DNA of 64,000 nucleotides, taken from positions 62,001 through 126,000 of the forward strand of contig JALGXW010000002.1 in the NCBI GenBank assembly GCA_029821875.1. The letters are read 5' to 3'. This document shows positions 44,286 through 53,625 of the stretch, one piece after another (within the stretch, counting starts at the first letter, position 1; each line of letters starts with the position of its first letter). Under the pieces are notes generated by a model. The model searched no databases. It was not told the DNA's origin and worked only from the letters and a program-made list of their open reading frames with translations. Origin of the DNA: Candidatus Hebobacterum abditum. GTDB taxonomy: Bacteria; Armatimonadota; Hebobacteria; Hebobacterales; Hebobacteraceae. Both the position numbers and the translations under genes were made by a program.

Positions 44286-45146
44286 TCAGTCCGACAGATG
44301 TTCGCCCAAGCGAGCGGGCTCGACGCCGAATGTCTGGCGCATGGGCTCTATGTCGCACACATTATCTTCGGCCAGCATGGCAAGCAAGTCTGGCGTGAGC
44401 GGAAACCGCGAGGAGAGCCGGCTCAGAACGGCAGTCGCTGGCTTCACAAGCCAGATCGGGAGATGAACCTTGCTCGTCCCCAGTCCCTCGGCCTCGGCGA
44501 CGAGGTCAAGCAGTTGCTCGAGTCCGAGGGTCTCCGGTCCGCCAAGCTCATAGGTCTGCCCAACCGTATCCCCGCTGTCCAGGGCCCCGACGAAGCACGA
44601 AGCGACATCCTCGACCCACACCGGCTGTGTCAGGCTCATGCCGTCGCCGATGACGGGGACCGCCGGCCACCGCACCACCAGATCTCGCAGCTGCGAAATG
44701 AGGGCGCTCCCTTTGCCGAAGATCACGGAAGGTCGGAAGACAGTGGCCTCCAGCCCGGATTCTCGGACGAGCTCCTCACTCCGCCACTTGGACCGATGAT
44801 AGCGGCTTCGAGCGTTTTCGCGGGTCCCGAGTGCACTCATATGCAGGAGACGCCGGACGCCGTGTTCTCGGCATGCCTCGATGACGTTTCTCGCGGCCTG
44901 GACGTGCACGCGCTTGAACGTACTCGGGCCTAGCTCGCGAATGATGCCGACCAGGTGGATCACGGCACTACACCCCGTCACAGCGCGCGCGACTGCGGTG
45001 GGATCGGTGATGTCTCCTTCGATGATCTCTGCCCCCGGCAAGTCCCGCGGCCTACGAGCCAGCACTCGCACGTCCTGGCCCATCTCTTGCAGACGTGCCA
45101 CAATGTGACGGCCGACGAAGCCAGTTCCCCCCGTGACCCCGATCAT
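44286..45146 (-). CDS. NDUFA9-like atypical SDR (NAD-dependent epimerase/dehydratase fold)
   Basis: 286 residues from ATG 45146. A longer frame to 45263 exists, but the family begins at the Rossmann strand MIGVTGGTGFVGRHIVARL, so the shorter form is preferred. Later blocks: VIHLVGIIRE, HMSALGTRENARSRYHRSKW (Tyr-x-x-x-Lys), TVFRPSVIFGKGSAL and PVWVEDVA. This is the complex I NDUFA9 subfamily, usually tied to quinone or membrane-associated redox reactions. It lies between EcfT and the isomerase, all on the minus strand. Confidence 0.8.
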   Translation of the reverse strand: MIGVTGGTGFVGRHIVARLQEMGQDVRVLARRPRDLPGAEIIEGDITDPTAVARAVTGCSAVIHLVGIIRELGPSTFKRVHVQAARNVIEACREHGVRRLLHMSALGTRENARSRYHRSKWRSEELVRESGLEATVFRPSVIFGKGSALISQLRDLVVRWPAVPVIGDGMSLTQPVWVEDVASCFVGALDSGDTVGQTYELGGPETLGLEQLLDLVAEAEGLGTSKVHLPIWLVKPATAVLSRLSSRFPLTPDLLAMLAEDNVCDIEPMRQTFGVEPARLGEHLSD

Positions 45147-45220
45147 CGCGATGACTCGCTTGACATCAGGCGAAAACACCCTCCACAGGTATTGTTCCGC
45201 AGGAGGTGGGCACACGCCCC

Positions 45221-46054
45221 TCACACTCGCGGCAGGACCGCTCCGTGGCCCGTGAGCCGCCAACAGAGGGCGGCTGCCAGAGCGGCCAGAAGACCTGCCA
45301 GCACTGCGAAGTCAGCCCAGCGGGCCCGCAGCTCGAGATACTCGGTCCGGGTGCGGGAGCCGCCGAAGCCTCGCGACTCCAGCGCCATCGCGAGCAAGTC
45401 CGTCGTGCGAACGGCGCCGACGATGGCCGGGATCATCAGCGGGACGTGACGGCGCAAGCGGGTGAAGATGCCGCCGGACTCGAGGTCCAGCCCCCGCGAC
45501 TTCTGCGCTTGGATGATCGTGTGGGCGGAGTCGACGAATGTCGGCACAAAGCGGAAGGCCAGCGAGAAGGCGAAGCTCACGGCGAAAGGCAGTCCGAGTC
45601 GGCGCAGGGCGGCCGTGAACTCCTCCACCCGAGTTGTAGAGAGGAAGATCAGCCCCGAGGCCACCATTGCGTCGAGGCGGACCCCGACTGCCAGCCCGTA
45701 GAGGACAGATTCCCGCGAAAGGACGAGCGGGCCGATGCGTGCGAGCTCCGTGGGCCCCCTTACCATCAAGGGCCAGAGGGCCGAGCTGAACAGGAAAAGC
45801 ACGAGAAGGAGAGCGCGCAGACGCCACAGGTTGACCATTGACCGACTGAGGAGCGCCAGTCCGAGGACCAGCGCGGCCGTGCCACCCACATAGGCCGGAT
45901 GGTTGAAGGCGAGCAGCAGCAGGAAGGCCCCCAGGAGCCCGAACAGCTTGACCCGTGGATCAAGCCTGTGCACGGCCGTCCTGTAGTCGAGATACAAGTC
46001 CACAGCGAACGCAGTTCGTCGGACAAACCGCGTCCCCCTGCGTCGCTCACGCAC
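45221..46054 (-). CDS. EcfT/CbiQ-family energy-coupling factor transmembrane protein
   Basis: 277 residues from GTG 46054, which follows GGAGGCAGACCGGT; a GTG at 46003 is the alternative. Hydrophobic segments form residues 38-60, 62-80, 82-100, 118-145 and near the C-terminus. Two Arg-Gly signatures, QAQKSRGLDLE and ALESRGFGG, are the coupling motifs that contact the EcfA ATPases. It would couple ATPase to an S-component in vitamin or metal uptake. No EcfA or S-component gene is in the window. Confidence 0.85.
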   Translation of the reverse strand: MRERRRGTRFVRRTAFAVDLYLDYRTAVHRLDPRVKLFGLLGAFLLLLAFNHPAYVGGTAALVLGLALLSRSMVNLWRLRALLLVLFLFSSALWPLMVRGPTELARIGPLVLSRESVLYGLAVGVRLDAMVASGLIFLSTTRVEEFTAALRRLGLPFAVSFAFSLAFRFVPTFVDSAHTIIQAQKSRGLDLESGGIFTRLRRHVPLMIPAIVGAVRTTDLLAMALESRGFGGSRTRTEYLELRARWADFAVLAGLLAALAAALCWRLTGHGAVLPRV

Positions 46055-46191
46055 ACCGGTCTGCCTCCGAGCGCAACGCCGCGCGGTCGCCACCCCGCGC
46101 GCCGAGGGATTCTGCTCGCCGCTGCTCACAGGGACGAGGGCAGCGCAGAGTGAAGTAGAGGTAGCAGAGGGGGGAAGGCTGGGCACGCCGC

Positions 46192-48174
46192 GTGCTTGGC
46201 GTGGTGGGCCGCGCAGAGACTGAGGCCGTGCGAAGAAAGGGAGTCTCGTTCATCATACTCGCCGTCCTCGTCGTGGGCGGAATCGCCGGGGTGCTCATGT
46301 GGGCGAAGCCCTGGGCGCGCTCGGTCATGTTCGTCAGAGTGACCGTGACGGCCGACGACGCGCCGACTGCCCTCGCCTACTCGGCCACCAGGCTGTTCAG
46401 CGAGACCAGCAAGAGGCTTCCCGTCTATCGCGCCGAGATAGACCTGGGCAAATGGGAGGGGCAGCTTGTTCGCTTGGATGTCGATGGCAAGACGAGTCGG
46501 CGCGAGATGCCCGACAGCTCCACGGGCTTCGTTGCCTGCGAGGCCGACCTGGTGGAACCAGATGGCATCACCCCGATTGAGTTCGTCGGATGGCAGGCAG
46601 CAGGTGATGCGACCTTCCACTGCGGCCCCGTGGGGCCGCTCTCCTGCCGGCTCGAGGGCCCAGACGCCGGCCGATTCGCTTTCGCCAGGAAAGGCACGCT
46701 CTGGCACGCCCTCCGCGTGCCGACCGGCGCGCGGCTCCGCCTGCGTCTCAGGCCAGTGCCGGCCCTCAGTCTCGAGGAGCGGGTCAGACCTTATGTTCCC
46801 GCTGAGCTCGCAGCCGAGGGCGCATCGCTCCCTGTGCCGGTGCGGACGCCCGAGCGGCCCCCCGACGTGTTCGTCTACGTGATCGACGCGCTGCGAGCCG
46901 ATCATCTGGGATGCTATGGCTACCATCGAGACACGTCACCTGCCATCGATGCCTTCGCCGCCGAGGCCACGCTGTTCGAAGATGCGCATACGCCCACGAC
47001 GTGGACGCGGCCGGCGGTGGCGACGGTCCTCAGCGGTCTGTACGCCAGCGTTCACGGGGCCATGCACTACTCTGACGGTCTGGCGGAGTGGCCGGTTCTG
47101 TTGCCGGAGATTCTGCGAGAGGTCGGCTACAGCACGTGGGCATACGTCACGAATGCGAACGTGACCGCGGCCATGGGGTTCGATCAGGGCTGGGACGAGC
47201 TCACCTACCTCCAGTCTACCGCAAGCTGGGTCAACGCGATGGCCCAGCGGGCCTTGGCACAAGAAGACCCCGACAGGCCGGTGTTCATGTACCTGCACAC
47301 GGTGGAGCCGCACGGCCCGTATACTCCCCGACCCGAGAACTTGCGGAAGTTCGACAGAGGGTCCAAGGGACGGTGCGACGGCTCCCAAGAGGCGCTCGAC
47401 AGCCTGGATGTGCTTTACCCTGACCTCTCAGAGGTAGATGTGCAGCACCTGGTCGATCGGTACGACGCCGAGGTCTATGAGGCCGACCGAGGCTTCGCAG
47501 GATTTCTCGATGTGCTTCGCGACGCCGGGCGCTATGAGGATTCGCTGATCATCCTAGTGTCCGATCACGGCGAGGCCTTCACAGAGCACGACACGCTCGG
47601 CCACGCCTGGGAACTCAACCAGGAAGACATGCACATACTGTTCGTGGTACGCTTCCCGCAGAATCGGCATGGGCGAACGCGGGTCGCTGAGCGGGCGAGT
47701 CTGGTCGATGTCGCGCCGACAGTTCTGTCCGAGGTCGGACTGAGGCCTGAGCTACCGTACGAACTTCCGGGCCGCAGTCTGGCGCAGTTGGCTCAGCTGT
47801 CGGCGCCCGAGGCCAGCCGTCGCATCTATGGTGAGGTGTCCCGGTGGGACAGCAATGACCTGGACCTCGTGTGTGTGATAGACGAAGACGGCTACAAGCG
47901 TGTGGTGGACGTCTCCGTGCCTCCAAGGGAGACGGCGACGAAGAAGTCTCTGGGGCTCTGGGACACCCGAACAGACCCGAAGGAAGAGGAAGACTTGGTG
48001 GAGGAGTTCCCTGTCCGCGCGGCCTACGACGAGATTCTGATAGCGCGCTGGATGCTGGAGCAGAGAAACTGGCGCGAGCGGTCGGCAGTCTCCCCGCCGC
48101 CAAAAGTGGACATCAACGACGCTGTTCGCCAGCAGCTCCGCGCCCTCGGATACATCGGGGGCGGTCCCCCTTGA
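46192..48174 (+). CDS. Membrane-anchored sulfatase-fold protein lacking the Cys nucleophile
   Basis: 660 residues. Start at GTG 46192; a GTG at 46228 (RRKGVSF...) would also leave the membrane segment (about residues 17-36). The N-terminal 200 residues are a beta-rich extracytoplasmic domain. The alkaline-phosphatase-superfamily domain starts VYVIDALRADHLGCYGYHR, and the nucleophile site reads TTWTRPAVATVLSGLY: where the sulfatase Cys-x-Pro-Ser-Arg would be, there is Thr-x-Pro-Ala-Val. ILVSDHGEAFTEHDTLGHAW provides further metal ligands. A phosphotransferase or phosphodiesterase role (as LtaS/EptA use Thr) is more likely than a sulfatase. Confidence 0.75.
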   Translation: MLGVVGRAETEAVRRKGVSFIILAVLVVGGIAGVLMWAKPWARSVMFVRVTVTADDAPTALAYSATRLFSETSKRLPVYRAEIDLGKWEGQLVRLDVDGKTSRREMPDSSTGFVACEADLVEPDGITPIEFVGWQAAGDATFHCGPVGPLSCRLEGPDAGRFAFARKGTLWHALRVPTGARLRLRLRPVPALSLEERVRPYVPAELAAEGASLPVPVRTPERPPDVFVYVIDALRADHLGCYGYHRDTSPAIDAFAAEATLFEDAHTPTTWTRPAVATVLSGLYASVHGAMHYSDGLAEWPVLLPEILREVGYSTWAYVTNANVTAAMGFDQGWDELTYLQSTASWVNAMAQRALAQEDPDRPVFMYLHTVEPHGPYTPRPENLRKFDRGSKGRCDGSQEALDSLDVLYPDLSEVDVQHLVDRYDAEVYEADRGFAGFLDVLRDAGRYEDSLIILVSDHGEAFTEHDTLGHAWELNQEDMHILFVVRFPQNRHGRTRVAERASLVDVAPTVLSEVGLRPELPYELPGRSLAQLAQLSAPEASRRIYGEVSRWDSNDLDLVCVIDEDGYKRVVDVSVPPRETATKKSLGLWDTRTDPKEEEDLVEEFPVRAAYDEILIARWMLEQRNWRERSAVSPPPKVDINDAVRQQLRALGYIGGGPP

Positions 48175-48297
48175 TGTGGTGCTGTGGCGCGGCCGCCGAC
48201 TGCATCGTCGTGTCTGACCGTGCTAGCTGCGCCGGCTCTCACGCCACCGGTGCTGCGATGCCGCGAGACGGAACTGCTCGACTCGTGAGGTATCTGC

Positions 48298-50238
48298 GTG
48301 CTTAGCAGCAGGTTTCAGAGATTGCGGGGGTGGGTTTCGGACTGGCGGCTTCAGCTCTGTGCCGTCGTCGCTGTCGCGGCTGTGCCGCGGCTGGTCTACC
48401 TCCATCAGATCCAGGACTGGCCCTTCTTCTACTACCCGATCCTGGACTCGAGAACCCAGTGGAAGTGGGCCGGCATCCTTCTCCAGACGAGTCTGATCGG
48501 CAACCCCGAGGTCCTGGCGAAGGCCCCACTGTATACCTACTTCCTGGCGCTCAACCAGTGGACCCTGGAGTCTCGCGAGGCGAGTCTCTACTCGGCGTAC
48601 CTGCTCCAGCTCCTTATGGGCGCGCTGACGTGCGGACTCACCTACCTGGTCGGCCGGCGGGTGTACGGAGCGGCCGTCGGGCTCATCGCCGGACTGCTGC
48701 TCGCGATCTACAGCCCCGGAATCTACAGGGACGGCCAGCTGCTCGACACGGCTCTCGCGACGCTGCTGGCGACAGGCTTCCTTCTCCTTGCCCTGCGCGC
48801 GTTTCGCAGTCCGCAAGAGCGCGGCATCTGGTTCGCCGCCGGCCTCGTGCTTGGGCTGCTCGGCCTGGCCAGGCCGAACCTATTGCTCCTGGCGGCGACG
48901 ACAGTCGTGATGATGCTGATCTGGCTTCCGAGAGAGCTGGGGCGGCGCAGCGCGTGGGCCGCCATCGCAGTGTTTGCGGCCGGCATCGTGCTACCCATCG
49001 TGCCCGTTACGGCGAGGAACTACTTGATAGTGCGGCGCTTTGCCCCAATCTCCACTACGGGCGGGATCAACCTCTACACGGGGAACAACCCGAGGTCGGA
49101 CGGCTACTCGCCGATTCCGTCCGGTATCGCCTGGGAGCGAACATGGCATGAGGCGATGTCTCAGGGCCGAATGAGCTCCGCTTCGCAGGACGCCTACTGG
49201 CGCGGGCGAGCGATCCAGTTCCTCAGAGAACAGCCCCGCGCCGCGCTCCGGCTCATGGGCAAGAAGATCTACCTCTACTGGAACGCCTACGAGATCCCGA
49301 ACAACCTGAGCTATCAATGGGGCCGTGAGCATTCCTCCCTGCTGCGAGCGATGCCTCTCACCTTCGCCGTCATCGGCCCTCTGGGCCTGGCCGGGATTCT
49401 CCTCGGGGGATGGCGGAGCCGGGACGCGTGGTTCCTCGCCCTGTTCGCGCTTACACAGGTGCTGGCCGTCGCCGTCTTCTTCGTCGCGGGCCGGTACAGG
49501 ATGTTCGCGTTGCCGGCGTTGAGTGTGTTCGCGGCCTTCACTCTCGTGGAAATGCTGCGTATGCTGAGAGGACGCCGGCTTGGGCGGACGATCGCCTCGC
49601 TTGCGCTGGTCGCAGCCTTCGCCATGTTCGTCACCTCGGACGCCTACGGCGTGCGCCGGAATCGAGGCGCGAACCGGGATGAGTACTACCTGGGGCAGTC
49701 CTACGTGCTGGCCGGGGAGCATGGAAAGGCGAAGGAAGCCTTCAAGTGGGCGGCCCAGCAAGATCCGGAGGACGCAGATGCCTACGCTCTGCTCGGACAG
49801 ATGGAGGTCGTAACCGGAGAGCCCGAGGCCGCAGCGAGAAACCTGAAGCGGGCGCTCCAGCTGGCCCCGGATTTCGCAATGACGGCCGTTCGGGTGGCCA
49901 GTCTGCACCTGGATCAGGGATGGCCGCTCGACGAGGTGGATGTCCTGCTGGGCACGGCCCTCGAGCACCAGCCGAGGAATGTCTTCGGTCTGGCCATGCT
50001 GGCTCGGGTGAAGATTCGCTTGGGCGACCACCAGGAGGCCAGGCGTCACATCGAGGCGGCAGTGGCCGTCATCTCGGGTACACACCCGGGCGACACCCGC
50101 CTGCCACACTCGTATGAGGCGACAAGGATGGCTCTGGTAGAGGCCCAGGAGGCTGGCATCGAGCTGCCGCCCAGCACCTGGGAAGCTATGCGCGCGATAC
50201 AGCAGAGATTGCTGGCCGTAGGAGTTCGGCCCCTATGA
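48298..50238 (+). CDS. GT-C-type (PMT_2-like) membrane glycosyltransferase with C-terminal TPR domain
   Basis: 646 residues. About ten hydrophobic segments span residues 20-445. The first external loop holds PILDSRTQWKWAG and YFLALNQW, the place where GT39/ArnT-like enzymes have their acidic catalytic motif. ARNYLIVRRFAPISTTGGINLYTGNNP is a typical loop of this group. From about residue 460 (DEYYLGQSYVLAGEHGKAKEAF...) three TPR repeats follow. It would move a sugar from a lipid carrier to an acceptor at the outer face. GTG at 48298. The stop overlaps the ATG of the next gene. Confidence 0.8.
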   Translation: MLSSRFQRLRGWVSDWRLQLCAVVAVAAVPRLVYLHQIQDWPFFYYPILDSRTQWKWAGILLQTSLIGNPEVLAKAPLYTYFLALNQWTLESREASLYSAYLLQLLMGALTCGLTYLVGRRVYGAAVGLIAGLLLAIYSPGIYRDGQLLDTALATLLATGFLLLALRAFRSPQERGIWFAAGLVLGLLGLARPNLLLLAATTVVMMLIWLPRELGRRSAWAAIAVFAAGIVLPIVPVTARNYLIVRRFAPISTTGGINLYTGNNPRSDGYSPIPSGIAWERTWHEAMSQGRMSSASQDAYWRGRAIQFLREQPRAALRLMGKKIYLYWNAYEIPNNLSYQWGREHSSLLRAMPLTFAVIGPLGLAGILLGGWRSRDAWFLALFALTQVLAVAVFFVAGRYRMFALPALSVFAAFTLVEMLRMLRGRRLGRTIASLALVAAFAMFVTSDAYGVRRNRGANRDEYYLGQSYVLAGEHGKAKEAFKWAAQQDPEDADAYALLGQMEVVTGEPEAAARNLKRALQLAPDFAMTAVRVASLHLDQGWPLDEVDVLLGTALEHQPRNVFGLAMLARVKIRLGDHQEARRHIEAAVAVISGTHPGDTRLPHSYEATRMALVEAQEAGIELPPSTWEAMRAIQQRLLAVGVRPL

Positions 50239-50960
50239 ATCGACACCTTCCGCTCGTATTCACGCTGGTCGGGCTGGCCGTGGGAGCAATCGCCCTGCTC
50301 CTCCTGCCGAGCGCGCCGGGCCGGTTCGAGTACATGGTCCAGGTGGTAGACGAGCGCCCCGTGGGAGAAGGCGAGATCACGCCCGCCCTGGAGAGCATGC
50401 GCGCGGTGCGAGCGCTGACAATGCGGAGCCCAACGCCCGACCTGCCGAGGCAAGTACTGCTCGTCCCCAGGCTGTGGGGGAGGCTGCGGAATGAAGACTG
50501 CGCGCTCGGCATCCTGCCCGAAGACGGCCTATGGAGTGCGCTCGCAGGGTCCGAGAGTGGGCTCGAGCGCGGCAGCATCTCGCTTGCTGGCCATCCGGTC
50601 TCGATTCCCGCCATACTTCAGCGGTTGACGCCGCTGTTCGATGAATCCCTCGTGATGAATTGGTCGCCGGCGGCGCAGGCAGCTCTCTCTGCAGGCGGCT
50701 GGGAAGGCGAAGCCAGCTACCTCCTCTTCGCCGACACCTGGGAGGAGCGCAACCGGCTGCTGGCTGAGTTGAAGTCGGCGCCGGGCGCGCTTCCGTCGCC
50801 CGGTGCGCAGATCCTGTCTCCCGCAGAGAAGCCATTGCTGAGCTCGTCCGCTCGGCAGGCGCTTGCCGCCCTGCTCATCTGCGTGGGCCTGCTGCTTCTT
50901 GCGCTGCAACTGCGAGGGCTCTCCCGGGAGGATCTGGCGCGGAGGTTCGGTCGCTCGTGA
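50235..50960 (+). CDS. Bitopic membrane protein of unknown function
   Basis: 241 residues; ATG 50235 overlaps the previous TGA, so it is translationally coupled to the GT-C/TPR gene. One hydrophobic segment is near residues 9-27 and another near 208-228 (ALAALLICVGLLLLALQL), leaving an about 180-residue periplasmic domain between them. It resembles a two-TM wrapper, perhaps a regulator or chain-length-type partner (Wzz-like topology), but no family motif was recognised. Confidence 0.6.
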   Translation: MNRHLPLVFTLVGLAVGAIALLLLPSAPGRFEYMVQVVDERPVGEGEITPALESMRAVRALTMRSPTPDLPRQVLLVPRLWGRLRNEDCALGILPEDGLWSALAGSESGLERGSISLAGHPVSIPAILQRLTPLFDESLVMNWSPAAQAALSAGGWEGEASYLLFADTWEERNRLLAELKSAPGALPSPGAQILSPAEKPLLSSSARQALAALLICVGLLLLALQLRGLSREDLARRFGRS

Positions 50961-51433
50961 GATCGATCTGCTATCGCGTGGCGCGGTGCAGAAGCGGCAT
51001 GGCGAGCTCGTTCGACCAGACCGAGGGTGCACGGAGCGAGGATGGCAAGGGTCCCAGTATCTGAGATGGGTTCGCTCATACTCCGGGCTCGCGTGCCTCC
51101 TCTGGCTCTCGCCGGAGGCGAAGCTTCTTCGTCCGCACGGGCGAGCGCGCGGGGAAGAGGGGCGGGAAACACATATCGACAGCAAGACGATGCAAGGGAC
51201 ACGAGCTGAGTTTCTGGTACACTATCTCAGGACAGAAGCAGCACTGCAGACGCTAGTCCGGATCGGCCTCCCGCTCAGGGGGGAGCGTCTAGGTGTCCCT
51301 TTCGGGGCAGGTAGGCCTGGGCGAGGCGTCGACGAGTTCCGGCCCAGTTGCCGCGTGCAACCGGATTCGCCCACTCAGCACGATTCTCTGGGCCGGAGCT
51401 CTTCTTTGGTGTAACGATCAGTCTGCTCGCGCC
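50961..51433. other. Intergenic region with hairpin structures, no gene seen
   Basis: No frame here has a convincing start, ribosome binding site and codon use; the short open frames do not resemble known proteins. The region holds an extended -10-like element TGGTACACT (51215-51223), an inverted repeat at 51248-51254/51284-51290, and the conserved hairpin at 51334-51401 described separately. Confidence 0.5.
51334..51401 (+). ncRNA. Candidate structured RNA element, copy A
   Basis: Arms GAGTTCCGGCCCA (51334-51346) and TGGGCCGGAGCTC (51389-51401) form a 13-bp stem with one U-G wobble in the plus-strand RNA (it would be an A-C mismatch on the other strand) and a 42-base loop. The loop and flanks resemble copy B at 53794. 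A CTTCTTT run follows, like a weak terminator. It lies 33 bases past the amidohydrolase stop, so it could also be that gene's terminator. Confidence 0.35.
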
Positions 51434-52570
51434 TCACAGCGTCCGGCCGACGTACGGCGTCGTCCACCCGCCCTCCGCGCTCTCGTCGCAGAGCTGTGTC
51501 GCCACCCGCCGCGCCGTGTTCCGCGACGCCCCCAGAGCGTCTTGGAGAGCCGTCAGTCGATCCAGCTCCTCGATCACGCCTCCAGGATCGAGCTTGCGGG
51601 GCTCGGGCCCTACAATCCGACGGAAGTTGCCCGCGTAGATCTTGTCCAGGACCTCCTTTGGCAGGGCGATGCCGCGTATCATCGTGCGGTGGTCCGGCCA
51701 AAAGAGGCGCTCGTCAGTGGGCACGTGGGATTCCTCGTCAGTCTCCAGGAAGTTCCGAACCACCCAGATGCGAGAGGGCAGGCCCCCTGGGCCGAAGTCC
51801 GTCCCGAAGATGATTCGGTCCTGGTACCTCAGGAAGAAGTCGTGCGCCTCGTCTGGACGCTTCGTGAAGTTGTGCAGCATTTCTATCCCTGGCGCGAGAT
51901 CGAAGCACACGTTCGGATACCGCTCCAGGAAGGCCGCTGCGCGGGGCAAGTCGTCCGAGAGGAAGTAGAAATGGGCGAGGATGATACTGAGCTTCGGGTG
52001 CTTCTCTAGCACCCGTTCGCACTCCCCGTATATGGACTCCTTCGTCGGGAAGGTGTCGTCGTACAGCCAGCCCGGGCCCTTCGCCCATTCCGGGGCCTGC
52101 TGCGGATCCCAGAACTCCTCGGGATCGTTCACATGCCATAGCACCGGGAACTGCCGTTCCTCCAGCCGCGCGAAGTAGTCATCGTATATGACGGAGTCGA
52201 GAGCGAGGCCGGAGGCCTTCCGGTAGTTCGGCTTCCCATTGAGCATCTTGATGCCGTCGCAACCGATAGCGGCCAGCCGGTCAATCTGGTCGGCGAGTGA
52301 GTAGGTGAGCCTGTGGTCGACGTCTCGGGCGGCGGCCGAGTAGTCCAGCCCCGGGAACAGGTAGACGGTGTTCGGGTGCTTCGCCTTGGCGTAGAGGCCC
52401 TCGGGGTTGGCGTTGACGCGGCCTGGGAAGCTACTGATGAGGACGCACGTCTCGTCGATGCCGCCGGCTCTCTGGGCCTCGACCATGCCGTCGATGGCGT
52501 CCAGGTCCTCTCCCCCGAAGTGGGAGTGGCAATCAATGATATGAAGGTTGGCCAGGCTGCCGATATCCAT
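51434..52570 (-). CDS. Amidohydrolase-2 family protein
   Basis: 378 residues, ATG 52570 with AAGGAGGACC seven bases upstream. HIIDCHSHFGG carries the first metal ligands; VLWHVNDPEEFWD and IILAHFYFL follow, and IIFGTDFGPGG holds the last Asp. The fold is that of the amidohydrolase_2 group (decarboxylases and hydrolases of carboxylated aromatics or lactones). The substrate is unknown. It is only distantly similar to the protein at 4296. It lies 115 bases downstream of the AraC-type gene, a likely regulator. Confidence 0.82.
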   Translation of the reverse strand: MDIGSLANLHIIDCHSHFGGEDLDAIDGMVEAQRAGGIDETCVLISSFPGRVNANPEGLYAKAKHPNTVYLFPGLDYSAAARDVDHRLTYSLADQIDRLAAIGCDGIKMLNGKPNYRKASGLALDSVIYDDYFARLEERQFPVLWHVNDPEEFWDPQQAPEWAKGPGWLYDDTFPTKESIYGECERVLEKHPKLSIILAHFYFLSDDLPRAAAFLERYPNVCFDLAPGIEMLHNFTKRPDEAHDFFLRYQDRIIFGTDFGPGGLPSRIWVVRNFLETDEESHVPTDERLFWPDHRTMIRGIALPKEVLDKIYAGNFRRIVGPEPRKLDPGGVIEELDRLTALQDALGASRNTARRVATQLCDESAEGGWTTPYVGRTL

Positions 52571-52685
52571 TGGGTCCTCCTTCTGACGAGGAACGCGCAT
52601 CTGCGACTGACACTTCGTCTTCCTCTTGCAGGGGCGACTTCCTTGGGGAGAACCGGGCTAACGCAGCAATGCTTGCGTCGTGCAG

Positions 52686-53585
52686 CTAGTGAGCGCGCGC
52701 CCGGTAGGTGCGTGGCGTGCAGCTGTAGTGCTTGACGAAGGTCCGATGGAAGTGGCTGGCGTCCACGAAGCCGGCCTTCTGGGCGATTGCCTCGATGGGC
52801 AGATCCGAGGTCAGCAGACGGTGGGCAGCATACCCGAGGCGTGCGCGGAGCGAGAACTGGCCGAAGCTTGTTCCCATAGTCTGCCGGAATAGGGCGCCAA
52901 ATCGTGACCGGCTCAGACCACAGGCCTCAGCGGCCTCCTCGACCCGGACGCTTCCCGGTCTTCGCTCCTGTATGAGCGCGATGGCAGGCATGATGCGACT
53001 GAGGTCCGTCGCGCTCACTCGTGAGGCATCGACTGACTCGGTGGGAGGCGACCAGTTCCTGCTCACGAGGAACAGCAGACGGATTACGCCGAGTCGCAGC
53101 GCCGTCAGCCACCCTCGATCCTGTCCCGAGATCTCCCTGGTCAGCTCGCGGCCGAGGGCCAGCGCCTCCGCTCTGAGAGCACTGTCCTTGATCCACGGCC
53201 GGTACTGAGGCGGGGCGGCGAAGGGGCTCAGCCAGGAGAACTCACCCAGCCTCTCCTCCCCCAGGAACTCGGGCAGGAAGACCAGCACGACGTTCTCAGT
53301 GTCGGGCACCGCTGCTCGCCAGGCGTGCGGCTCCCACATTGGCTGCAGCCACACGTCTCCCGGTGTCAGATCGAGGGCCCATCCCGGGTAGTGTCTTTCC
53401 TGCTTCCCCCGGAGGACCACCCCGACCTCAATACCCTCGTGAAGGTCGACCCGAAGTTGACTTGGGCGAGGATGGGTCCTCACGGTCGGGTACACTGGCG
53501 TGTCCGGGCTGAGGGGGTACTCGTGCCACGTGGCACGCAGCACCCAGTCGGCGTCGGTCCTTGGTTGGCGTCTGCGGGCCCGCAT
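52686..53585 (-). CDS. AraC-family transcriptional regulator
   Basis: 299 residues with an N-terminal cupin-like sensor domain (about 20-110, EGIEVGVVLRGKQERHYPGWALDLTPGDVWL) and a C-terminal double HTH: VRVEEAAEACGLSRSRFGALFRQTMGTSFGQF and LPIEAIAQKAGFVDASHFHRTFVKHY, each given here in part. The end GFVDASHFHRTF is the classic AraC second helix. The predicted promoter at 53596-53625 gives a leader of only a few bases, so the message is nearly leaderless, in keeping with the lack of an SD sequence. It likely controls the downstream amidohydrolase. Confidence 0.9.
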   Translation of the reverse strand: MRARRRQPRTDADWVLRATWHEYPLSPDTPVYPTVRTHPRPSQLRVDLHEGIEVGVVLRGKQERHYPGWALDLTPGDVWLQPMWEPHAWRAAVPDTENVVLVFLPEFLGEERLGEFSWLSPFAAPPQYRPWIKDSALRAEALALGRELTREISGQDRGWLTALRLGVIRLLFLVSRNWSPPTESVDASRVSATDLSRIMPAIALIQERRPGSVRVEEAAEACGLSRSRFGALFRQTMGTSFGQFSLRARLGYAAHRLLTSDLPIEAIAQKAGFVDASHFHRTFVKHYSCTPRTYRARAH

Positions 53586-53595
53586 CTGCAGGCTA

Positions 53596-53625
53596 ATTCT
53601 ACAAGAGTCTAGTCCAGTTATGCAA
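53596..53625 (-). promoter_or_regulatory. Promoter of the AraC-type gene
   Basis: On the minus strand TTGCAT (53625-53620) and TAGAAT (53601-53596) are 18 bases apart, with TG directly before the -10. Transcription would start about 4 bases before the ATG at 53585, so the message is nearly leaderless. Confidence 0.55.

Noticed and set aside
50863-51414. Plus-strand open frame past the two-TM protein
   Set aside because: It starts inside the upstream gene in another frame and its product has no family features.
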